From Fluviicola sp. (GTDB lineage: Bacteria > Bacteroidota > Bacteroidia > Flavobacteriales_D > Crocinitomicaceae): 64,000 nucleotides of DNA. Both the position numbers and the translations under genes were made by a program. Every line of letters begins with the position of its first letter. Position 1 is the stretch's first letter. The DNA lies in NCBI GenBank assembly GCA_002734085.1, contig NVXV01000005.1, forward strand, positions 36,524-100,523. The letters run 5' to 3'. The notes under the pieces were generated by a model that was given only the letters and a program-made list of their open reading frames with translations, had not been told where the DNA came from and made no database searches. Below, one piece after another: positions 9,771 through 18,584 of the stretch.

Positions 9771-9787
9771 TTTAGATTTAATCTAAA
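9771..9787 (-). promoter_or_regulatory. Perfect 17-bp palindrome, candidate operator
   Basis: TTTAGATT-T-AATCTAAA, an 8-bp perfect inverted repeat with a one-base centre. It occupies the space between the -7 box (9788-9795) and the ATG (9766), so it would cover the transcription start. The TTTAG...CTAAA form recalls operators of DtxR/MntR-type metal-dependent repressors; that identification is inference. Confidence 0.6.
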
Positions 9788-9816
9788 CAAAAATAGTGAA
9801 AATTTGAATTCGTCAA
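9788..9816 (-). promoter_or_regulatory. Promoter of the Cys/Lys small-protein gene
   Basis: On the minus strand TTG (9814-9816), an 18-base spacer, then TATTTTTG (9788-9795), an exact TAnnTTTG match. Transcription should start near 9782, about 16 bases before the chosen ATG. Confidence 0.6.
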
Positions 9817-9861
9817 CATTTTTCGACAAAAAAAATCAAATTCAAGGTAAAAGATCAGAAA

Positions 9862-10335
9862 TTAAACAAGGACCGAAAACGAACTATTTTCTATTTTCAT
9901 TGGCCATTCGTTACGTAAATCTCCTAAATTTCCGATGAGGGGATCATATACAAGAATATTACCATCTGCGGTAATCGATTTAAAGTCATTGAAGTCTATT
10001 TGCTCTACAGCACCTTCTTTTTTAATAGTGACTTTCATACGAGTGAAGAAATCGACATCTAAAAGCTGTCCAATTTCCTTTAATTTATGAACTGAAGCAT
10101 CAATAGAGCATCCTGATGGCGGAGTTAGCTTATCATTTACGATAACAACTACAAAGTAAGGATTTAGTACCAAAGCATTTCCCCATAGTTGATTCCCATG
10201 AGCAGCCCATTCTTTTATAAATGAAGACAATTTATTGTTTATCAACTTAACTTCCTCATCAACTAATGGTCTGTTTGTTTGATATAACCAAACACGCGAA
10301 TCATCTGGAAAGTCTGTAAAAACATTGTTCTTCAT
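9862..10335 (-). CDS. Conserved 157-aa protein, often misnamed ABC transporter ATPase
   Basis: A small soluble protein that closely resembles a Bacteroidota family frequently labelled ABC transporter ATPase. No Walker A, Walker B or signature motif is present, so that name should not be used. The recognisable pieces are an N-terminal SRVWLYQTNRPLVDEEV, the segment EWAAHGNQLWG, and PSGCSIDASVHKLKEIGQLL with a conserved Cys. It follows the CCG-domain protein by 12 bases and is the last gene of the amidase-to-Fe-S run. The constant pairing with an Fe-S oxidoreductase suggests a role with that module, but the function is unknown. Confidence 0.85.
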   Translation of the reverse strand: MKNNVFTDFPDDSRVWLYQTNRPLVDEEVKLINNKLSSFIKEWAAHGNQLWGNALVLNPYFVVVIVNDKLTPPSGCSIDASVHKLKEIGQLLDVDFFTRMKVTIKKEGAVEQIDFNDFKSITADGNILVYDPLIGNLGDLRNEWPMKIENSSFSVLV

Positions 10336-10347
10336 AGAAATGAAAAT

Positions 10348-11142
10348 TTATAAATCGGCAGCAGTCGCTATCAACTCAGCTACGTCCATCACTTGAGTTT
10401 CGTTTTCCTTATCTTTATTCTTAACGCCGTCTGTCATCATTGTATTACAAAATGGACAGCCCGTTGCGATAACGTCTGGTTTCAACCCTAATGCTTCCTC
10501 TGTACGCTCTACGTTGACTTCTTTGTTACCCTTTTCAGCTTCTTTAAACATTTGAGCGCCTCCTGCACCACAACAAAGTCCTTTTGTTCGACAACGCTTC
10601 ATTTCGGCTAACTCGGCATCCAAGCTTTGAAGCATTTGACGAGGCGCCTCGTAAACATCATTTCCTCTTCCTAAATAACAAGGATCGTGGAATGTAATCT
10701 TTTTACCTTTAAAAGTATCACCTCCAGCAACTGTTAGTTTTCCATCTTCAATTAAAGATTGAATCAATTGAGTGTGATGAACAACTTCATAGTTTCCGCC
10801 TAATTCGGAATACTCGTTTTTTAGTGTATTAAAGCAGTGCGGACAACCAGTGACAATTTTCTTCACTTCGTATCCGTTAAGTACTTGAATATTCATCATT
10901 GCCTGCATCTGGAATAAAAACTCATTTCCAGATCGTTTTGCAGGATCACCCGTACAAGACTCTTCAGTTCCTAAAACTGCAAACTTCACATTACACTTGT
11001 TAAGTATTTTGACAATTGCTTTTGTGATTTTCTTAGCCCTATCGTCAAAACTACCAGAACACCCCACCCAAAAAAGGATTTCAGGCACTTCTCCGTTAGC
11101 CGTCATCTCTGCCATTGTTGGAACCTTCATCAATTCACTCAT
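10348..11142 (-). CDS. CCG-domain (HdrB/GlpC-like) Fe-S oxidoreductase subunit
   Basis: A 264-aa protein with two CCG (cysteine-rich) domains of the type found in heterodisulfide reductase HdrB/HdrD, GlpC and LutA/E. The second domain is canonical: DPCYLGRGN, then CRTKGLCCGAGG, then GCPFC. The first is divergent (VGCSGSFDD ... CTGD ... GCPHC). In known relatives these domains hold non-cubane [4Fe-4S] clusters that handle disulfides or quinone-linked electrons. Its gene lies in a run with a membrane two-[4Fe-4S] protein at 11597-12931, so the two probably form one electron-transfer complex. The electron donor and acceptor are not known. Confidence 0.9.
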   Translation of the reverse strand: MSELMKVPTMAEMTANGEVPEILFWVGCSGSFDDRAKKITKAIVKILNKCNVKFAVLGTEESCTGDPAKRSGNEFLFQMQAMMNIQVLNGYEVKKIVTGCPHCFNTLKNEYSELGGNYEVVHHTQLIQSLIEDGKLTVAGGDTFKGKKITFHDPCYLGRGNDVYEAPRQMLQSLDAELAEMKRCRTKGLCCGAGGAQMFKEAEKGNKEVNVERTEEALGLKPDVIATGCPFCNTMMTDGVKNKDKENETQVMDVAELIATAADL

Positions 11143-11148
11143 AGTCTT

Positions 11149-11562
11149 CTATTTTTCGAACACCTGTATATTGGTGTTTTTATCCGTTAATTCTGTAAAC
11201 TTTCCATTAAAACGAGTGGCACGTACGATGTGATTATCAATCCAATGATAATTCCCTCCTCTTGGTTTGTTCATTAATAAACCATGGTATTTAAATCCAT
11301 GCTTATCTAACCAATTAATAGTAACATCCCTGTGATCCTCAATTCGAGAAGTAAAGAATGTAATGTAATGACCTTCTTGATACCATTTATTTAATATTTG
11401 TAGCGCATCAGGATAAACATTAGCTGTCTCCATTCGTTCTGGTTCTTCATTTGGGATATCATCACAGATTGTACCGTCTATATCAATTAAATAGTTCTTA
11501 ACCTCTTCTGGTAATACTGGACTAATCTTCTTTCCATTCTCAAAAGTTTCCTTTAATTCCAT
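11149..11562 (-). CDS. Small HAD-family phosphatase
   Basis: A 137-aa haloacid dehalogenase-type hydrolase. Motif I is IDIDGTICDD at about residues 26-35 (nucleophile Asp), motif II is the TSR of FFTSRIEDH (about residues 70-72), and the closing region WIDNHIVRATRF carries a plausible late acidic motif. There is no cap domain. In Bacteroidota such proteins are often mislabelled phosphoheptose isomerase. It lies between the two Fe-S genes (6-base gap to the CCG gene, 34 to the membrane Fe-S gene), an unexplained position for a phosphatase. The substrate is unknown. Confidence 0.85.
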   Translation of the reverse strand: MELKETFENGKKISPVLPEEVKNYLIDIDGTICDDIPNEEPERMETANVYPDALQILNKWYQEGHYITFFTSRIEDHRDVTINWLDKHGFKYHGLLMNKPRGGNYHWIDNHIVRATRFNGKFTELTDKNTNIQVFEK

Positions 11563-11596
11563 ATCAAATTTGTCAGCTACGTTTGAACAACTTATT

Positions 11597-12931
11597 TTAA
11601 TTTTCGTCTTTCCAATTCAAGCGATCATCTTGACTAAATTGCCAAGGAGCACCATTATTTTCAACATTGGAAAGCATTCCAGCAAGTTCAGTAGGTACTT
11701 TTGACTCTTCCATCACTAAATATCTTCTCATATCCATAATGATATTTAATGGATCAATATTTACTGGACATTCTTCAACACAAGCCATACAACTAGTACA
11801 TGCCCATAACTCTTCTTCTGTGATATAATCATTCAACAATGACTTACCATCATCATAGTCTTTACCGTTCTTACGAATCCCTTTACCTTTCTCTACCAAA
11901 CGATCGCGTGTATCCATCATGATTTTTCGTGGTGAAAGCAGCTTCCCTGTTTGATTTGCAGGACAAGCAGCAGTGCAACGACCACATTCAGTACATGTAT
12001 AAGCGTCCAATAAATTCTTCCAAGATAAATCCTGAACATCTTTAGCTCCAAAACGCTCTGGTGGTGCCTCATCTGAAGGAGGTGCAGCATAAGGATCAGC
12101 TTCTGGATCCATCATTAACTTCACCTCATTTGTAACCGACTCCATATTGGTAAACTGTCCTTTCTTTGTAAGTTTTGAGTAAAACGTATTCGGAAAAGCA
12201 AGGATAATGTGAATGTGCTTAGAGAACGGCAAATAATTAAGGAATATAAATACCATAACAATATGTCCCCACCATCCAATTCTTTCAAGTGTAATCAATG
12301 CGCTATCACTTAATCCGCTAAATAATGCTGGTCCAACGAATTGCGAGATTGCAAATCCAAATGATTCATCACCAAGTGTTTCAGCATGACTCGCGCCTCT
12401 GTTATAAAGCACTTCATCAGAACCGTTCATTGTAAAAATACAAATCAACAATATGATTTCAAGAATTAGAATTAAGTTTCCATCAAGTTTTGGCCAACCT
12501 TTCATTTCGCTCATTCTAAATCGAGGAATATGAAGCAAATTTCTTCTAATTAAAAATATAGCTGTTCCAATAAATGCTAAAACAGACAATATTTCTATAA
12601 ATGAAATCATAAACGTATAGAAGCCACCAAGAGAAGCTCTAAAAACCCTATGATCTCCAGTAATTCCATCTACAATAATTTCAATCAACTCGATTTGAGT
12701 AATTACAAATGCAGCATAAAGAAAGAAGTGCAATATCGCTGGAATTGGACGCTTAAACATTTTTTTCTGGCCGAATGCCACGAGCGTCATAACTTTCAAT
12801 CGTTCAGATTTTCGATCTGAACGATTGACGTCTCTTCCCATTAAAATATTGCTTCTGATTTTGCCTGCATTCAAAGCAAATACACCAAAACCAACTAACA
12901 GTAAAATTGCAAAAATAATTATTGAAATCAT
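11597..12931 (-). CDS. Membrane-anchored (Fe-S) protein, HdrE+HdrC-like fusion
   Basis: A 444-aa protein. The N-terminal half has about five hydrophobic helices (residues 2-22, about 65-90, about 110-130, about 150-170, about 215-235) with several His in or near them, resembling the haem-b membrane subunit of HdrE/NarI type. The C-terminal half carries two classical [4Fe-4S] motifs, CTECGRCTAACP and CTSCMACVEECP. This fits a quinone-interacting membrane subunit fused to an HdrC-like ferredoxin, passing electrons to the neighbouring CCG protein. I placed the start at the ATG at 12931; a TTG one codon upstream is also possible. It follows the MCE gene by 11 bases. Confidence 0.9.
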   Translation of the reverse strand: MISIIIFAILLLVGFGVFALNAGKIRSNILMGRDVNRSDRKSERLKVMTLVAFGQKKMFKRPIPAILHFFLYAAFVITQIELIEIIVDGITGDHRVFRASLGGFYTFMISFIEILSVLAFIGTAIFLIRRNLLHIPRFRMSEMKGWPKLDGNLILILEIILLICIFTMNGSDEVLYNRGASHAETLGDESFGFAISQFVGPALFSGLSDSALITLERIGWWGHIVMVFIFLNYLPFSKHIHIILAFPNTFYSKLTKKGQFTNMESVTNEVKLMMDPEADPYAAPPSDEAPPERFGAKDVQDLSWKNLLDAYTCTECGRCTAACPANQTGKLLSPRKIMMDTRDRLVEKGKGIRKNGKDYDDGKSLLNDYITEEELWACTSCMACVEECPVNIDPLNIIMDMRRYLVMEESKVPTELAGMLSNVENNGAPWQFSQDDRLNWKDEN

Positions 12932-12942
12932 CAATTTAATAT

Positions 12943-13983
12943 TTAAGGTATTGTATCTAAAACATTCTTGAGTTTCCGTTCTTCATCCTTGGTTAGGGGA
13001 ACGCCTTTAGACTTTGAGCCAAATACGGAGAAGTGGATATATCTTTCAGGATGAACCTGTATATCGTCTACGAGGTTTTGCAAACTTTCATTGGTTTTAT
13101 TCAATTCATCATATAATTGATCATCTTCTAATAACTTACCTAAAGTTCCTTCTCCATTGGCGGCTTCTTCTAACAGTCCATTAATCGACTGCAAAGTTGT
13201 TGTTGCCTCGTCAATTGCTAACTTGAAATCAACTGTTAACAAAGTATCCGTAAGGTTTTTAACATTCCCTACTGCTTTTTGTATTTCATCGTTTGTCTTT
13301 TTGAAGTTATAGGTGATATTCTCAACATTGTCAAAAATTCTACCCAACTTCGCCTTTTGCTCATCAATTAAATTATCAACGTTATAAGCTACTTTGCCAA
13401 ATCTTGAGATAGCAATTTTCACCTCATTTAAACCTTGATCTAACGTATGTGCTGCAGATGTATCCCAAAAAACTGTAATCGAGTTTACAATTCCCTCCAC
13501 TGAGCTCATTAAATCTTCCATTTTACGTTTCACAGGAAGCAATTCATCAGAAATTTGATCAGCTATTTCCTGACTAACCGAACCTTGAATTGTATCACCT
13601 ACATCATGAAATCCTTTATCTCCAAAAAAGTTTTGTTTTAACTCAACTCCCGTTGACAAGAATCCAGGTACAATTTCAATCCCTGAATCCATTGCGATTC
13701 GCAGATTTTCATTTTGAACATTAAAACTAACCAATACACGTTTATTCGGATCAACATAGCGATTAGGGTCTACTAATTGCACAGATAAAACCTTACCTAT
13801 TTCAACTCCATTTAAAGTTACAGGTGATGAAGGTGCTAAAGTACCTGATGTAGGAAAATACGCGTAATAAACATCATCTCCCCCAAAAAAACTGTTGCCC
13901 TTTAAATAGTTCACACCAAAAATTAATAGTGCTGTAGCTAAAATGACAACCAAACCTGTTTTAAATTCTTTAGAAACTTTCAA
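12943..13983 (-). CDS. MlaD/MCE-domain lipid-transport protein
   Basis: A 346-aa protein with an N-terminal anchor (KTGLVVILATALLIFGVNYL, about residues 8-27), an MCE domain (about 37-115, with SGTLAPSSPVTLNGVEIGKV), and a long helical, coiled-coil-prone tail. MCE proteins form hexameric tunnels that move phospholipids between the inner and outer membranes. The start is TTG at 13983: it gives the family-typical N-terminus VSKEFKTGL and no in-frame ATG is nearby. No ABC permease or ATPase gene (mlaE/mlaF) is in the window. Location beside lptD and an amidase fits an envelope-building cluster. Confidence 0.92.
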   Translation of the reverse strand: MKVSKEFKTGLVVILATALLIFGVNYLKGNSFFGGDDVYYAYFPTSGTLAPSSPVTLNGVEIGKVLSVQLVDPNRYVDPNKRVLVSFNVQNENLRIAMDSGIEIVPGFLSTGVELKQNFFGDKGFHDVGDTIQGSVSQEIADQISDELLPVKRKMEDLMSSVEGIVNSITVFWDTSAAHTLDQGLNEVKIAISRFGKVAYNVDNLIDEQKAKLGRIFDNVENITYNFKKTNDEIQKAVGNVKNLTDTLLTVDFKLAIDEATTTLQSINGLLEEAANGEGTLGKLLEDDQLYDELNKTNESLQNLVDDIQVHPERYIHFSVFGSKSKGVPLTKDEERKLKNVLDTIP

Positions 13984-14049
13984 TGCTCTGATTTTTGTGC
14001 TAAAATAATAGGAATATTCTGAAATACATTAAGTTTTCCGAGTAAAATT

Positions 14050-15192
14050 CTACTTCTCCACCAATTTTAACGCTTCCGACATTGGTATTCGCTTTCCATT
14101 TTTAAAGGCAACAACAAATGCGTGTTCAAACCCTTTATCCCTCATCACATTCTTATACTTATTAGCAGATTTTAAATCGCTCTCAAATATCCCTGAAGTA
14201 TATTTAAACAATCCATCCTGCTGATATTCGGTAACGTATACACCTTTAAAGCGAGTGTCTGTTAACTTCATTTTTGTTTTTGAGGTCTCAATCTGAACTT
14301 TAAAATATATTTGGTCTTTCTTCTCTTCAACAGTATTCGAATCTAGCTTCTGCTCTACTTCTTTAATCTCCTCCGAAAAACCCTTTCCATCAACAACCAT
14401 CATATTAACACCTTCAATCTCGCTCTTGTATTCTTGAAAGGCTTTGAAAATTGAATTTGCCATTTTGATTTGATTCACTGGATCGTCTAAGAAGTTCTCT
14501 TCTTTTTTATTCGTTAAAAAACCCGTTTCTATCAATACACTAGGCATTGTTGTTTTATATAGCACAAGAAACCCCGCTTGTTTTACACCTCTATCATACC
14601 TGCCAATAGACTTAAACTGAGATTGGACTTTAGATGCAAAATTTATACTCTGATCCAAGAACACACTTAACTGAAGTTGTTTCGCAATAATAGCATCTGG
14701 AGAAAGATCGAAATCTTTATATTTCTCTTCGCTATTCTCCTCAAAATGGATGATATCATTCTCTCTTTCTGCAACTTTTTGTTGACTTTCTGTTCGGTGA
14801 AGACCTAAGACATAAGTTTCTGCACCATGTGCTGAGGCTCCCGCTGCATTTGCATGAATACAAATAAACAAATCAGCTTTATTTTCATTCGCAATCTTTG
14901 CACGTTCATCTAATTCAACAAATACATCTGTATCTCGAGTGTATATCACTTCTATTTCAGGGTATTTTTCTTTAATATATTCACCTAGTTTCAAACCAAT
15001 CTCTAAAACAACCTTTTTTTCATTGGTTATTGCGCCATGACAACCAGGATCCTTCCCTCCGTGACCGGGATCTATAACTACAGTTTTTATCCCGTCAGAC
15101 AGCGCATCATCCAACCCCTCCTGACTGTTTAAGTTATTAACAGTCAACAGCAGGAAAATAAATAACACTGTTTTTAATTTAAATGACCACAC
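14050..15192 (-). CDS. N-acetylmuramoyl-L-alanine amidase (amidase_3)
   Basis: A zinc amidase that cleaves the bond between MurNAc and the L-Ala of peptide stems. Zinc ligands are visible in VVIDPGHGGKDPG (His), in EKKVVLEIG (Glu) and in FICIHANAA (His), with the catalytic Glu in SVLIETGFLTN. A C-terminal SPOR-like region (about 285-380) is likely. I chose a GTG start at 15192: it begins a good signal peptide (WSFKLKTVLFIFLLLTVNNL) and lies downstream of a TAAATTTG box. The ATG at 15282 would precede that box and overlap lptD. Likely exported to the periplasm; first gene of the leftward run. Confidence 0.9.
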   Translation of the reverse strand: MWSFKLKTVLFIFLLLTVNNLNSQEGLDDALSDGIKTVVIDPGHGGKDPGCHGAITNEKKVVLEIGLKLGEYIKEKYPEIEVIYTRDTDVFVELDERAKIANENKADLFICIHANAAGASAHGAETYVLGLHRTESQQKVAERENDIIHFEENSEEKYKDFDLSPDAIIAKQLQLSVFLDQSINFASKVQSQFKSIGRYDRGVKQAGFLVLYKTTMPSVLIETGFLTNKKEENFLDDPVNQIKMANSIFKAFQEYKSEIEGVNMMVVDGKGFSEEIKEVEQKLDSNTVEEKKDQIYFKVQIETSKTKMKLTDTRFKGVYVTEYQQDGLFKYTSGIFESDLKSANKYKNVMRDKGFEHAFVVAFKNGKRIPMSEALKLVEK

Positions 15193-15237
15193 AATAATGT
15201 AATTTTTTAGTTTTGCATCCGTTTTGTACACGTTATA

Positions 15238-15245
15238 CAAATTTA
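15238..15245 (-). promoter_or_regulatory. Candidate -7 box for the amidase gene
   Basis: Minus-strand TAAATTTG matches TAnnTTTG exactly, 45 bases upstream of the GTG at 15192. A TTTG lies upstream with a 15-base spacer, shorter than usual. The box supports the GTG start because the alternative ATG at 15282 would not be in the transcript. Confidence 0.5.
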
Positions 15246-15255
15246 CTAGTTCATC

Positions 15256-17817
15256 TTGAGCAAAAAATATTCCATAACGCATTTTATCGTCGGTCTATTG
15301 TTAATAATTCTATTAACTCCAACGGCCTTTAGTCAGGAAAGTACTGACACCATTGAAAAACAGCGCATTTATCGTCAGGATGAGAGCATGGAAAGTATCG
15401 TCTATTATTCATGTACTGACTCCATAACTTCTGATTTTAAAACCGACAAAATAACTATGTATGGTGAAGCTGAAGTGAAGTATGATGGAATTATACTTAC
15501 TGCGGACCTCATCGAAATGGATACAGAAAAGAAAGAAGTATATGCCATCTATACTTTGAATGAAAATGGTGATCGTGTTGGTATACCTAAGTTTGAAGAT
15601 GGAACAGAATCCTTCACAGCTGCAAGTATTCGCTATAATTTTGATACAGAGAAAGGGTACATTGAAGAACTTAAAACACAGCAAGATGAAATGTATTTGC
15701 ATATGGGGGTTGCTAAAAGACACACGAATGAACAAATACACTTTACGCAAGGGAAGTTTACAACTTGCGAACTAGACGAACCACATTTTCACTTCCAATT
15801 GTCCAAAGCGGTTATGGTTCCTGATGAAAGAATTGCAACAGGTCCTATGAATTTATGGGTCAAAGGAATACCTACTCCACTGGGCCTACCCTTTAGTGTC
15901 ATTCCAACGAAAGATCGAGAAACTGCCGGGCTTATATTTCCCATGGTTGCTCCAGTATCACAATTTGGATTTGGATTTCAAGATTTAGGATACTATTTTC
16001 CGTTAAAGAAGTCTGATAATGTTCAAACCACGTTTTATGCGAGTTTATATTCGAAAGGGACTTTTGAAATAAAAAATCAGACAGATTATAAAAAAAGATA
16101 TAAATATATAGGGACGCTAAATTTGGGCTATAGTTCTTTCAGACAACCTTTCCCTGCAGATACTGTAAGAGCACAAAAAATAACCGTACAATGGAACCAC
16201 AGACAAGAGGCAAACGCAAATCCCTATTGGAATTTCAATTCACGTGTAAACTTCCTTTCCGATAATAATGGTAAAACAAATCTTGACCCATTGAGTAATC
16301 AATATTTTCAAAACAACTTTAATTCAGACATTAACCTGGTTCGTACTTTTCCTGGAAAACCAGTTACTATGGGTTTAAAAGCAGGACTTCAACAAAATAG
16401 TGTTTCTGGAAATATGGACCTTGATCTCCCCGTTTTTAACGTGAATGTGAATCGATTCTTCCCATTTAAGGTGTTTAGAAACAATAATATTGGTTCAAGA
16501 AAATTCCAGGATGCGGTTGAAAAACTTGGGGTTCGTTATTCACTAGAAGCTAAAAATAGCGGAGTGATCGGAGATACACTCATTCAACAACGCAGGTTTG
16601 ATTTAATCCAAAACCAATTTCAAAATGGCATTAATCAAGAAATTGGAGTCAATTACCCTATTCAACTGTTTAATCAAACACTAACTATGAATACTTCAGC
16701 TAATTATCGCATGAGACTGAATTTCCAGTCTATAGAACGCTCTTATGATCCTATTCAAGATGAACAAATTGTTGATACCTTGAGAAATGCGGGAATTTCA
16801 CAAGACTTTTCTGGGAATGTAGAATTCTCTACCAACCTTTATGCTTACTATAGTTTTATCGGAAGTCCAGACATGAAAATGAGACACGTGATGACCCCTC
16901 GTGTTTCTTTCAGATACCAACCAAATTTGAGTTCCTACGTAACTGAAAATGCAGGTCCAGACGGTGAAGAAATTACCTATTCTCCATACGAGAGGAGTTT
17001 GTATCGTGAAGGTGTCAACAGAGAGGTTGGCCAGATAAATTTCTCTTTAAATAACACATTTGAATTAAAAACACCTAACAGGAAAGACTCACTGGAAGAA
17101 TTTAAGAAGACTAGAATTATCGATGCCTTGAGTCTTTCGGGAAACTATGATGTATTCAAGGACTCCATGAAGCTTTCAGACATTAGTTTGCAGATGAGGG
17201 TTTCACCTCTTCCTTCATTGAGTTTTGTATCGAGAGGAACGCTTTCACCATACGCGTGGAACCCTAATAACGGCCTCTCATTTGATGAATATGCCCTTGC
17301 CAATGATCAGGGTATTGGTCGAATCACTCAAGTAAACTTCTCAACGACGTTTACCTTAGCTTCAAAAAAATCAAAGGAAAAGATCAAGAAGAATCAACAA
17401 GAAATTTCAGAACAATGGGGAGGAGACTATCAGTATTATGCTATGAATCCACATGAAATTATTGATTTTGAAATTCCCTGGAAAGTGAACATTACACATA
17501 CTTGGTTTTTGAATCGAAATACAAATGTGAGTACCTTTAAAGAAGAAAGGTTTACTCAAAATCAAAACATTGTGGTTTCTGGTGACTTGAGTATCACTGA
17601 GCGCTGGAAAGTTACCGTTAATTCTAGTTATGATATAAATGAAGCTAAACTCACGCAGACAAGACTCTCTCTGAATAGAGATATGCATTGTTGGCAATTG
17701 GCATTTTACTGGACGCCCATCGGAGGTCAACAAAGTTTTCTTGTACGATTTAATGCTACCTCCGCCCTTTTCCAAAGCGCTAAGTTAGAGCTGCGAAAAC
17801 CACCCGAGTTTTTATAA
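15256..17817 (+). CDS. lptD: LPS-assembly protein LptD
   Basis: An 853-aa outer-membrane protein that inserts lipopolysaccharide into the outer leaflet. A signal peptide (about 1-25, ending AFSQ) is followed by an OstA-like jellyroll region (about 50-150: ITMYGEAEVKYDGIILTADL, which resembles LptA/LptC repeats) and then a large barrel of alternating strands through the C-terminus. The LptD-type hinge ATGPMNLWVKGIPTPLGLPF is at about 195-214. The start is a TTG at 15256, since no in-frame ATG precedes the signal peptide; this is uncertain. It is divergent from the amidase gene, a neighbourhood I recall as common in Bacteroidota. Confidence 0.9.
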   Translation: MSKKYSITHFIVGLLLIILLTPTAFSQESTDTIEKQRIYRQDESMESIVYYSCTDSITSDFKTDKITMYGEAEVKYDGIILTADLIEMDTEKKEVYAIYTLNENGDRVGIPKFEDGTESFTAASIRYNFDTEKGYIEELKTQQDEMYLHMGVAKRHTNEQIHFTQGKFTTCELDEPHFHFQLSKAVMVPDERIATGPMNLWVKGIPTPLGLPFSVIPTKDRETAGLIFPMVAPVSQFGFGFQDLGYYFPLKKSDNVQTTFYASLYSKGTFEIKNQTDYKKRYKYIGTLNLGYSSFRQPFPADTVRAQKITVQWNHRQEANANPYWNFNSRVNFLSDNNGKTNLDPLSNQYFQNNFNSDINLVRTFPGKPVTMGLKAGLQQNSVSGNMDLDLPVFNVNVNRFFPFKVFRNNNIGSRKFQDAVEKLGVRYSLEAKNSGVIGDTLIQQRRFDLIQNQFQNGINQEIGVNYPIQLFNQTLTMNTSANYRMRLNFQSIERSYDPIQDEQIVDTLRNAGISQDFSGNVEFSTNLYAYYSFIGSPDMKMRHVMTPRVSFRYQPNLSSYVTENAGPDGEEITYSPYERSLYREGVNREVGQINFSLNNTFELKTPNRKDSLEEFKKTRIIDALSLSGNYDVFKDSMKLSDISLQMRVSPLPSLSFVSRGTLSPYAWNPNNGLSFDEYALANDQGIGRITQVNFSTTFTLASKKSKEKIKKNQQEISEQWGGDYQYYAMNPHEIIDFEIPWKVNITHTWFLNRNTNVSTFKEERFTQNQNIVVSGDLSITERWKVTVNSSYDINEAKLTQTRLSLNRDMHCWQLAFYWTPIGGQQSFLVRFNATSALFQSAKLELRKPPEFL

Positions 17818-17902
17818 GTACAAACTTCTCCCCCAACCCTAATAACTTTTTTAGCGTTTTCTCTTCGTTCAATAAATAAAAATTGTACTTTTCAGCAACG
17901 TT

Positions 17903-18478
17903 ATGGATTTATCATTTAGTAATAGACGAAAAGCAAGAAAAGGTCGTGTTTTAATTGCCGACCCTTTTACAGACGACGATTATTTTGGTCGCGCTGTCGT
18001 TTATATCTGTGATCATAATAGTGAAGGTACTTTTGGTTTCGTACTCAATAACTTTATAGACATTGATTTAAATGAAGTTGCTAAAAACTTTCCAGATATA
18101 AAATCAAATATTAGTATTGGAGGACCTGTACAAACTGAACACATTTTCTTTTTACATACGATTGGTATGTCTATTGAAGGAAGTATGGAAGTAGACGATG
18201 GAATTTATATTGGCGGCAATTACGACCAATTAAAACAAAAGCTTGATGATGGAGAGATTAACCCTAAAGAAGTTCGTTTTTTTCTAGGTTATTCTGGTTG
18301 GAGCGCTGGTCAATTACAAGAAGAAATAGATAATCACTCCTGGATTGTAGCTCCCGTTTTGAATCCGCTTGAAATTATGGACGATACGGTAATAGATATT
18401 TGGTCGAATTACATGCGTAGACAAGGAAAAAAATATGATATATTGTCAAGGTCTCCCATAGATTTTAATGCGAATTGA
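17903..18478 (+). CDS. YqgE/AlgH family protein
   Basis: A 191-aa cytoplasmic protein of the UPF0301 (YqgE/AlgH) family. The family pattern is clear: KGRVLIADPFTDDDYFGRAVVYICDHNSEGTFGFVLN near the start, then IGGPVQTEHIFFLHT, and VRFFLGYSGWSAGQLQEEI. The biochemical function is not firmly established; in pseudomonads AlgH affects alginate. Length is usual. It follows lptD on the same strand with 85 bases between, including a near-consensus TACTTTTC. Confidence 0.92.
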   Translation: MDLSFSNRRKARKGRVLIADPFTDDDYFGRAVVYICDHNSEGTFGFVLNNFIDIDLNEVAKNFPDIKSNISIGGPVQTEHIFFLHTIGMSIEGSMEVDDGIYIGGNYDQLKQKLDDGEINPKEVRFFLGYSGWSAGQLQEEIDNHSWIVAPVLNPLEIMDDTVIDIWSNYMRRQGKKYDILSRSPIDFNAN

Positions 18479-18584
18479 TCCTAACCCTAGTTTTAATTAA
18501 GTCCTGGTTTATTTTTTATACTCGAAATTACCAACGGCTGAAATTTATGATTTTTGTAGTCTTAAAACAACGTTTGTATCCTTA

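Noticed and set aside
15193-15282. N-terminal 30 residues of the amidase frame (ATG at 15282)
   Set aside because: They precede the predicted promoter box, overlap lptD and spoil the signal peptide; the GTG at 15192 is preferred.
15409-17775. Minus-strand frames of 113 and 122 aa within lptD
   Set aside because: Antisense shadows of a well-supported gene, with no recognisable domain.
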